Source: Rhodococcus tukisamuensis NBRC 100609
Lineage (GTDB): Bacteria; Actinomycetota; Actinomycetes; Mycobacteriales; Mycobacteriaceae
Direction: 5' to 3'
Assembly (NCBI RefSeq): GCF_001894985.1
Contig: NZ_BCXG01000012.1
Coordinates: 1 to 64,000 of the forward strand
Length of the DNA: 64,000 nt
In this document: one piece after another, positions 57,461 to 64,000 of the stretch
Layout: each line of letters begins with the position of its first letter
Numbering within the stretch: the first letter of the stretch is position 1
Notes under the pieces: model-generated
What the model was told of the DNA's origin: nothing
Database searches by the model: none
Seen by the model: only the letters and a program-made list of their open reading frames with translations
Program-made: the position numbers and the translations under genes

Positions 57461-58804
57461 CTACGGCAGGATCTTGTTCCAGAGCCAGGCGTCCCACAGC
57501 GGTCGCAGCGGTGCGTCGGTGAAATGCGCTGCCAGGTCGGTGAATTCCTCGGTGGTCACGTTCGAGTGCCGGTACCGGGCGGTCCACTGCCGGAGCAGGT
57601 CGAAGAACGGCCCGTCGCCGAGGGCCTGGCGCAGCGCGTGCAGGGTCAGGGCGCCACGCTTGTACACCCGGTCGTCGAACATCAGGTCCGGTCCCGGGTC
57701 GCCGAGCAGCAGGTCCTGCGGCAGCAGGCCCAGGTTCAGGTGGGCCTGGGTGGCGATCTCCTGCGCGGACGGACCGCCCGAGTTCTCCGACCACAGCCAC
57801 TCGGCGTAACACGCGAAACCCTCGTGCAGCCAGATGTCGCGCCACGACCGCAGCGTCAGGCTGTTGCCGAACCACTGGTGCGCCAACTCGTGCGCTACCA
57901 GCCGCTCGGAGCCGCGCCGACCGTCGCAGTGGTTGGCGCCGAACACCGAGATGCCTTGCGCTTCAACGGGAATTTCCAGATCGTCGTCGGTGACGAGCAC
58001 CGTGTAGTCCGCGAACGGGTACGGACCGAACAGCCGGACGAAGGTGTCCATCATCTCCGGCTGCCGGGCGAAGTCGTGCTCGAACCGGGTCCGCAGCCGC
58101 TGTGGCAGCACCGCGTGCATGGGCGTCGCGACCTGGTCCGACGGCACCCGCCGCCGCTCGTACGGCCCGATCTGGACGGTGGTGAGGTAGGTGGCCATCG
58201 GCTCGCTCTGCTCGTACACCCAGGTGGTGTGGCTGGCCCGGGTCTGCTTGCGCAGCAGGGTGCCGTTCGCCAGCGCGTAGTAGGGCGAGTCGGTGGTGAT
58301 CGAGATCTGGTAGCTGGCCTTGGAACTGGGGTGGTCGTCGCACGGGAACCACGACGCGGCGCCGTTCGGCTGACTGGCCACGATCGCGCCCTCGGTCAGT
58401 TCCTCCCAGCCCACCTCACCCCAGATGCTGCGGATCGGGCTGGGGGTGCCCGCGTACTGCACGGTCACCGACAACGCCCCGCCGGCCGGGATCTTCTGCG
58501 CCGGTGTGAGAGTCAGCTTGCCGTGCTGATGGGTGTACTTGGCCGGGCGTGCGCCGTTGACCGTCACCTTGGACACCGTCAGCGCGGGGGAGAGGTCGAA
58601 CGCGAACTTCGCCCGCACCTCGGTGGCGTTCGCGGTGATCGACGCCTTGCCCGCCAACCGGTTGCTGGGCACCTTGTAGGTCAGCTCCAGTTCGTACCGC
58701 GAGACGCGGTAGCCGCGGTTGCCGTTCTGCGGCAGGTACGCGTCGACTGGTTCCTCGTAGAATTTGCCGGCACCGCCGGCGGCGAACTTTCCCGGCTTCA
58801 TCAT
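57461..58804 (-). CDS. M1-family zinc metallopeptidase
   Basis: A 447-residue aminopeptidase-N-type enzyme. Zinc site: H305-E306-L-A-H309 and E328 in HELAHQWFGNSLTLRSWRDIWLHEGF (HExxH-18-E). The GxMEN exopeptidase block is replaced by PVEAQGISVFG, so substrate preference may differ from classical aminopeptidases. It lacks the large C-terminal domain of PepN. No signal peptide is visible. Its start (ATG 58804) overlaps the stop of the Pls-like synthetase by one base (TGATG), implying translational coupling and a linked function. Confidence 0.92.
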   Translation of the reverse strand: MMKPGKFAAGGAGKFYEEPVDAYLPQNGNRGYRVSRYELELTYKVPSNRLAGKASITANATEVRAKFAFDLSPALTVSKVTVNGARPAKYTHQHGKLTLTPAQKIPAGGALSVTVQYAGTPSPIRSIWGEVGWEELTEGAIVASQPNGAASWFPCDDHPSSKASYQISITTDSPYYALANGTLLRKQTRASHTTWVYEQSEPMATYLTTVQIGPYERRRVPSDQVATPMHAVLPQRLRTRFEHDFARQPEMMDTFVRLFGPYPFADYTVLVTDDDLEIPVEAQGISVFGANHCDGRRGSERLVAHELAHQWFGNSLTLRSWRDIWLHEGFACYAEWLWSENSGGPSAQEIATQAHLNLGLLPQDLLLGDPGPDLMFDDRVYKRGALTLHALRQALGDGPFFDLLRQWTARYRHSNVTTEEFTDLAAHFTDAPLRPLWDAWLWNKILP

Positions 58805-61800
58805 CAGGACACGCTCCACGGGCCGATGGGGTTCCCCTGCCATCGAGTGCCCGGCGGCACGGTGTCGCCCCGCATCACCAGCGACGCGGGCCCGACGGTT
58901 GCGCCGTCGCCGATGCCGGACGCGGGCAGCGCGACGCAGTGCGGCCCCAGGGTGGCGCCGTTGCCGAGGGTGACGGTGTCCATGGACATGATCCGATCAT
59001 GGAACAGGTGGGTCTGCACGACGCACCCGCGCTCGACGGTCGCGCCGTCGCCCAGCGTCACCAGATCCGCCTCCGGCAGCCAGTAGGACTCGCACCAGAC
59101 GCCGCGGCCGATGCGCGCGCCCATGCCACGCAGCCACACGTTCAGCACCGCGGTCCCGGTGGCGGCCCGCGCGAACCAGGGCGCGGCGACGGTCTCGACG
59201 AACGCGTCGGAGACTTCGTTGCGCCACACGAACGAACTCCACAGCGGATGCTCGACCTTGCCGATCCGGCCGACGACCAGCCACTTCGCGGCCACCGACA
59301 CCGCGCCGGCGACCGCACCCGCAACCAGCAGCACCAGCCCGCTGAGCAGCGCCGCGACCGCGAACCCGGCCGCACCAGCCAGCGCCTGCAGGGCGAACAG
59401 CACGCCGAGGCCGATGCCGAAGGTGACCGTCACCGGGATCAACCGGCAGGTCTCGACCACCGCCCGCGCGATCTTGAGCCGCATCGGCGGCGCGAACGTG
59501 CGGGCCGCGTCGGAGGTGTCGACGGCCCGGCGCAGCCGCACCGGCGGGCTGCCGAGCCACGACGAACCGGACTTCGCCTTGCTCGGCGCGGCGGACAGCA
59601 CCGCGACCAGACCGTTCTTCGGGACGCGGCGGCCCGGCCCGGCCATCCCGGAGTTGCCCAGGAACGCCCGCTTGCCGACCTTCGCCTCCTGGATGTGCAG
59701 CCAGCCACCGCCGAGTTCGTACGACGCGATCATCGTGTCGTCGGCGAGGAAGGCGCCGTCGGCGACGGTGGTGAACTTCGGCAGCAGCAGCACCGTCGAC
59801 GCCTCCACGTTCTTGCCGACCTTTGCGCCGAGCAGTCGCAGCCAGCCGGGGGTCAGCAGGCTCGCGTACAGCGGGAACAGGAAGGTGCGCGCGGAGTCCA
59901 GCAGCCGTTCGGTGGCCCAGACCTGCCAGCCGACCCGGCTGCGCACCGGGTGGTAGCCCTCGCGCAGGCCGATGCCGAGCGCGCGGACCGCCGCGAGCGT
60001 CACCGCGGCGAAGACGAACAGGGCGAGCAGCGTCGCCGCGGGCAGCCAGGCCAGCGCCCGCACCATCGCGTCGCCGAGGTCGGCGGCGTCGTGCACGCCC
60101 CATCCGACCAGCACGATGCCGGCGGCCAGCGCCAGGATCGGCAGGCCGGAGATCAGCAGGGAGGTGGCGCCGTAGACGGGCACCCACCGGGTGCCGCGGG
60201 GTGGGCGCTGCTCCGGCCACGGGTGTGTCGCCTTGCCGACCTTGACGGCGGGGGAGCCGGCCCAGCTCTGCCCGGCCTTGACCCGGCCGAACACCGCGGA
60301 ACCGGGCGCGACCTCCGCGTTCTTGCCGATCCGGGTGCCCGGCAGGAGGGTGGAACGGGCGCCGACGGCCGCGCCGTCGCCGATCCGGATCGCGCCGATG
60401 TGCACCACGTCGCCGTCGATCCAGTGCCCGGACAGGTCCACCTCCGGCTCCACCGAACAGCCCTCGCCCAGCTCGAGCATGCCCGTGACCGGCGGCAGGG
60501 TGTGCAGGTCGACGCCGCGGCCGATCTTGGCCCCCAGTGCCCGCGCGTAGTAGATCATCCACGGGGCGCCGGACAGGTTCGCGGCGCCGCTGGCCTCGGT
60601 GAGCCGGTGCGCCACCCACAGCCGCAGGTGCTCGCGCCCGCCGCGGGGGTAGGTGCCGGGTTTCAGGCCCCGCAGCAGCAGCCGGGACCCGGCGACGGAG
60701 ATGGCCATCCGACCGACCGGGCTGATGAACAGCGCGAAGGCGACCAGCACCCACCACCAGGACGCCGTCGGCGCCCACGGCACATCGACGAACCAGGCCA
60801 GCACGTTGTTCACCAGCGCCAGCCACGTCACCCACTGCAGCCCGGTCAGCGTGGTGAGCGGAACGGTCAGCGCCACCTGCGCCCACTGGGTGGACCGCGG
60901 GGTCGGCGCGACGATCCGGGGCTCGGCCGCGACGGTGGGGGCCAGCTCGTCGAGGTAGTCGGCCAGCGAACCGAGCCGGGGGTGGTCGTAGAGCTGGGCG
61001 ACGGTGACCTCGGGGAACCGCTCCCGCAGCGCCGTCACCAGCTGCGCGGCCGCCAGCGAGCCGCCGCCGCTGTTGAAGAAGTCGTCGTCGCGACCGGTGA
61101 TCTGCGCGCCGAGGATCGACGCCCACAGCCCCGCCACCCAGGCGGCGGTGCCGTCGAGTCCCGCGGCGGTCGCGGCGTCCTCGGGTCCGGCGCCGGGCAG
61201 CGGCCAGGGCAGGGCGGCCCGGTCCACCTTCCCGGACGTGCGGGTGGGCAGCTCGTCGAGCAGCGCCAACCGGGGCACCAGCGCGGCCGGCAGCTGCTCG
61301 GCGAGCAGGGTGCGGGCGGCCGCCACGTCGAAGTCGGGGTCGGTGCTGGCCAGGTAGCCGACCAGGATCGAGTGCCCGGCGGCGGTCTTGCGGACCGCCG
61401 CGGCCGCGCCGCTGACGCCCGGCAGGTTCTGCAGCGCGTTGTCCACCTCGCCGAGCTCGATGCGTCTGCCGCCGAGCTTGACCTGGTCGTCGGCGCGGCC
61501 CTGGAACAGCAGCCCCTCGGGGTCCAGTCGGACCAGGTCACCGCTGCGGTAGGCGCGGTCCCACCCGAGCGAGGGCATCGGCGCGTACTTCTCGGCGTCC
61601 TTGGCGGGGTCGAGGTACCGGGCCAGCCCGACGCCGCCGATCACCAGCTCGCCGACCTCGCCGACCGCAACCGGGACGGAGTCGGCGTCCACCACGGCCA
61701 GGTCCCAGCCGTCGAGCGGCAGCCCGATGCGGACCGGGCCGACGCCGTCCATCGGCGCGGCGCAGGCGACCACGGTGGCCTCGGTGGGGCCGTAGGTGTT

Positions 61801-62694
61801 CCACACCTCGCGGCCCTCGACGGCGAGGCGTTCGGCCAGTTCCGGCGGGCAGGCCTCGCCGCCGAAGATCAGCAGCCGTACCGCCTCGAGCGCCTCGGCG
61901 GGCCACAGCGCGGCGAGGGTCGGGACGGTGGAGACGATGCTGACGTCGCGGGAGACCAGCCACGGGCCGAGGTCCATGCCGCTGCGGACCAGCGCGCGGG
62001 GAGCGGGGACCAGGCAGGCGCCGTGCCGCCAGGCCAGCCACATCTCCTCGCAGGAGGCGTCGAAGGCGACGGACAGACCGGCCAGCACCCGGTCACCGGG
62101 GCCGATCGGCTCCTGCTGCAGGAACATCCGGGCCTCGGCGTCGACGAACGCGGCGGCGCTGCGGTGGCTGACGGCGACGCCCTTGGGGGTGCCGGTGGAG
62201 CCCGAGGTGAAGATGATCCAGGCGTCGTCGCCGAGGGTCGGCGGGCGCGGCGTGGCGGGGACCTCGCGGCTCGGCGCGGTGCCCGGCAGCGGCCGGCCCC
62301 CGGTGAGGACCGCGGTCACCTGGGCCTCGCCGAACACCAGTTCGGCCCGCTCCTCGGGGTCGTCGGCGTCCACCGGCACGTAGGCCGCGCCGGCCGCGAG
62401 CACGGACAGGATCGCAAGGTAGAGGTCGCGGGAGCCGGACGGCATCCGGATACCCACCCGGTCGCCGCCGCCGACCCCGGCCTCGCCGAGTCGCCGTGCG
62501 CCCTCCCAGATCTCGTCGAGCAGTTCGGCGTAGCTCAGCGTGACGTGACCGTCGTCGATGGCGGGTGCGTCCGGGAACGTCTCGGCGGTCGCGGTGACGA
62601 TATCGACGAGGGTGCGCGGTGCGGGCGCCGACGACGAACGCAGGAAGGTCGGAGGGATCAGCTCGGATCGGTCCGTCTGTGACTGGAGTTGCAA
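58804..62694 (-). CDS. Pls/PosA-type single-module peptide synthetase with membrane C-terminus
   Basis: A 1296-residue protein: adenylation domain (FTSGSTGTPKG at 162-172, NTYGPTEA 299-306, YRSGDL 382-387, TSGKVDR 486-492 with Lys489), a carrier domain (FFNSGGGSL with S546), then membrane helices and repeated left-handed beta-helix acyltransferase-like blocks. This is the architecture of epsilon-poly-lysine synthetase and its relatives, which link one amino acid into isopeptide chains without a condensation domain. The A4 region F-D212-A-S indicates an alpha-amino acid. The product is unknown. TTG 62694 with AAGGA upstream. Overlaps the M1 peptidase gene. Confidence 0.88.
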   Translation of the reverse strand: MQLQSQTDRSELIPPTFLRSSSAPAPRTLVDIVTATAETFPDAPAIDDGHVTLSYAELLDEIWEGARRLGEAGVGGGDRVGIRMPSGSRDLYLAILSVLAAGAAYVPVDADDPEERAELVFGEAQVTAVLTGGRPLPGTAPSREVPATPRPPTLGDDAWIIFTSGSTGTPKGVAVSHRSAAAFVDAEARMFLQQEPIGPGDRVLAGLSVAFDASCEEMWLAWRHGACLVPAPRALVRSGMDLGPWLVSRDVSIVSTVPTLAALWPAEALEAVRLLIFGGEACPPELAERLAVEGREVWNTYGPTEATVVACAAPMDGVGPVRIGLPLDGWDLAVVDADSVPVAVGEVGELVIGGVGLARYLDPAKDAEKYAPMPSLGWDRAYRSGDLVRLDPEGLLFQGRADDQVKLGGRRIELGEVDNALQNLPGVSGAAAAVRKTAAGHSILVGYLASTDPDFDVAAARTLLAEQLPAALVPRLALLDELPTRTSGKVDRAALPWPLPGAGPEDAATAAGLDGTAAWVAGLWASILGAQITGRDDDFFNSGGGSLAAAQLVTALRERFPEVTVAQLYDHPRLGSLADYLDELAPTVAAEPRIVAPTPRSTQWAQVALTVPLTTLTGLQWVTWLALVNNVLAWFVDVPWAPTASWWWVLVAFALFISPVGRMAISVAGSRLLLRGLKPGTYPRGGREHLRLWVAHRLTEASGAANLSGAPWMIYYARALGAKIGRGVDLHTLPPVTGMLELGEGCSVEPEVDLSGHWIDGDVVHIGAIRIGDGAAVGARSTLLPGTRIGKNAEVAPGSAVFGRVKAGQSWAGSPAVKVGKATHPWPEQRPPRGTRWVPVYGATSLLISGLPILALAAGIVLVGWGVHDAADLGDAMVRALAWLPAATLLALFVFAAVTLAAVRALGIGLREGYHPVRSRVGWQVWATERLLDSARTFLFPLYASLLTPGWLRLLGAKVGKNVEASTVLLLPKFTTVADGAFLADDTMIASYELGGGWLHIQEAKVGKRAFLGNSGMAGPGRRVPKNGLVAVLSAAPSKAKSGSSWLGSPPVRLRRAVDTSDAARTFAPPMRLKIARAVVETCRLIPVTVTFGIGLGVLFALQALAGAAGFAVAALLSGLVLLVAGAVAGAVSVAAKWLVVGRIGKVEHPLWSSFVWRNEVSDAFVETVAAPWFARAATGTAVLNVWLRGMGARIGRGVWCESYWLPEADLVTLGDGATVERGCVVQTHLFHDRIMSMDTVTLGNGATLGPHCVALPASGIGDGATVGPASLVMRGDTVPPGTRWQGNPIGPWSVS

Positions 62695-62897
62695 ACCCGG
62701 GGGTCCTTCTCTTAAGTCGGCTGGCTGTCGCTTCGTTATCCCATGGCAAGTTGTCGAGTTGGTGAACAGGTCTCAGCTGCGGGCGCGGAACGACTCGGCT
62801 ACCGCGCCGCGGCATGTGTGCAGATTACGCCGGTGATTGCCCGGGTCGGCGGTGCCAGATCCGACGGCGGGGCCCGTCGTCCGGTGACCGAGAGCCG

Positions 62898-63695
62898 CTA
62901 CTCGGCGGCGGTGGAAGCGCGCGGGGTCGAGGCGGTGGCCCCGGGATGGACGGCGGTGGCCCGCAGGGCGAGGAATTCGGCCTCGTAGGCGGCGCAGGCG
63001 GAGCGCAGCGCGGGACCCGACCAGGTCGACGGCAGCAGCTCGGGCGGCAGTGCCGGATCGCGCAGTAGGTGGCGGATGCTCGCCGCGGTGACGGTGAAGC
63101 GATCCACGCGCCGACTTGCCTCGCCGAACAGGGCGAGGAGTTCCTCGGCGGCCCTGGCCCAGCCGTCCAGGTCCCACAGGTCGCGGGCCAGGCCCTGCGG
63201 GTCCTCGTTCGGCCGACCGGTGAACCTGCGGATCTGACTGTCCAGGTGCGGCGGCCACTCCTGGCTGAGGTTCGCCGGACGCATCCACACGCCCTCGCGG
63301 ACCTCGCCGAGGCGCTGCAGGTCGAGGTCGGCTCGAAGGGCGGCGCGGTCTGCGGCGCTCCGGCCGGTGGTGGTGATCACGGCGATGTCCCAGTCGCCTT
63401 GCCACGGAAGAAGTTTCGGTGCAATCGCTTCGTCCTGGCGGCGCTGACGGTCCAGCAGTCGGCGGCTGAGTCGGTAGGTGTGGTCGGCGCGCTCGAGGTC
63501 GCCCGCGGCGACCATGCGGGTCAGTGCCACCCGCAGCGCGGACTCGGAGATGTCGAACATCTCGACCGCCCGGACGAGGTCGCGCACGGCAAGCGCCGGG
63601 GGGTGCAGGCTCAGCAGGACGCTGAGCACCACCGAGCGTGCGGTGAGCCGTCGAAGTGTGAGCTGTCCGCTGTCGCTCGCCCCCGCCTCGGTCAT
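62898..63695 (-). CDS. PaaX-family transcriptional regulator
   Basis: A 265-residue regulator. N-terminal winged helix (LTARSVVLSVLLSLHPPALAVRDLVRAVEMFDISESALRVALTRMVAAGDLERADHTYRLSRRLL), then PaaX C-terminal wording WDIAVITTTGRSAADRAALRADLDLQRLGEVREGVWMRPANLS. PaaX proteins repress catabolic genes and respond to acyl-CoA, classically phenylacetyl-CoA; no paa genes are visible in the window. ATG 63695. The synthetase gene is downstream on the same strand after 203 bases, and may be part of the same or another unit. Confidence 0.9.
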   Translation of the reverse strand: MTEAGASDSGQLTLRRLTARSVVLSVLLSLHPPALAVRDLVRAVEMFDISESALRVALTRMVAAGDLERADHTYRLSRRLLDRQRRQDEAIAPKLLPWQGDWDIAVITTTGRSAADRAALRADLDLQRLGEVREGVWMRPANLSQEWPPHLDSQIRRFTGRPNEDPQGLARDLWDLDGWARAAEELLALFGEASRRVDRFTVTAASIRHLLRDPALPPELLPSTWSGPALRSACAAYEAEFLALRATAVHPGATASTPRASTAAE

Positions 63696-64000
63696 GGCGT
63701 TCCCTCCCGCTGCCGCCGCGGCAGGTTCTCGAATCGTCGCATTTGTCCAGGTCTCCGTCGGTTCGGGTGTTGCGCGGCGCCCGTATCCGGCAGAACAACG
63801 GTATACGGCCGCAATCTGAATTACGCATCTACAACAGCGAGGCGAGTGGCGATCTGTGAGCTTCGTTACACTGTAAAAGTTAACCGCTAATCCACGCCTA
63901 GTGTTTCGCGGTACTGTCCGTCCTCGCAGGTTGGCGCCCGAATCGTGGGTTGTTCCGGCTTCGGCGAGCGGGCTGTCCGTTCGTCGACAGGGGAGAGACG
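63696..64000. promoter_or_regulatory. Upstream region with a near-perfect Crp site
   Basis: 305 bases without a supported gene. TGTGA-GCTTCG-TTACA at 63855-63870 is one base from the Crp consensus; overlapping it is the palindrome TTAC-ACT-GTAA (63866-63876). The window ends with AGGGGAGAGACG, a ribosome-site-like sequence, so a rightward gene probably starts just beyond base 64000. Confidence 0.45.

Noticed and set aside
58939-62682. 1247-residue plus-strand frame
   Set aside because: Antisense shadow of the Pls-like gene; low-complexity Arg/Gly/Asp composition, a result of high GC.

Overview
This window reads as chromosomal core of a high-GC mycolic-acid actinomycete (Mycobacteriales; a Rhodococcus/Nocardiaceae-type organism is my best guess, an inference). 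GC is very high, GTG/TTG starts and 1-4 base stop/start overlaps are common. The gene order follows, reversed, the M. tuberculosis block Rv3683 to Rv3644c: metallophosphoesterase, ponA2, whiB4, two Get3/ArsA-like ATPases, RidA, MBL hydrolase, crp, a membrane protein, nth, thioredoxin-like, Nudix, marP, ephE, holin-like, nhaA, acs, Fic-like, HAD phosphatase, ssd, tadABC/pilin, helicase, cspA, topA, holB, tRNA-Thr. That synteny supports many of the calls. I saw no insertion sequence, phage, CRISPR array or rRNA.

Layout. 1-3.6 kb: a secreted Ig-like protein cut by the window edge, a VOC protein, tRNA-Pro(CGG), a metallophosphoesterase and a YqeY protein. 3.6-18.4 kb: cell wall and redox block (ponA2, whiB4, a MarR/MFS pair, BagA/BagB ATPases, RidA, MBL, LLM oxidoreductase, crp, then the overlapping nth/thioredoxin/Nudix/marP run). 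18.4-28.7 kb: ephE, holin-like protein, nhaA, an MHS transporter, an AlaDH/PNT-type dehydrogenase, a 44-residue basic protein too short for ordinary gene lists, a large LuxR/STAND regulator and acs with a perfect Crp box upstream. 28.9-36.6 kb: a VOC protein, a degenerate Fic protein, a HAD phosphatase with a non-coding RNA on either side (an Ms1/MTS2823-type RNA and a 6C RNA), then an ssd-tadA-tadB-tadC-pilin-TadE operon for a Flp-type fibre or secretion device. 36.7-49.5 kb: APC permease, a kinase-like/flippase-like membrane fusion protein, helicase, cspA, topA, holB and tRNA-Thr(CGT). 49.5-64 kb: a more variable part, with a frameshifted csbD, a small secreted protein, a cluster of DnaA-box-like sequences, small membrane proteins, a GntR/MFS pair, a phosphatase remnant, a TetR-controlled APH/hypothetical pair, a Pls/PosA-type single-module peptide synthetase coupled to an M1 peptidase, and a PaaX regulator.

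Themes. Crp is encoded here and a perfect TGTGA-N6-TCACA site precedes acs; two weaker matches lie elsewhere. Two copies of one 52-base double palindrome sit exactly between convergent genes. Three regions deserve most attention: the RNA-HAD-RNA locus, the DnaA-box-like cluster near 50.4 kb, and the Pls-like synthetase/peptidase operon.
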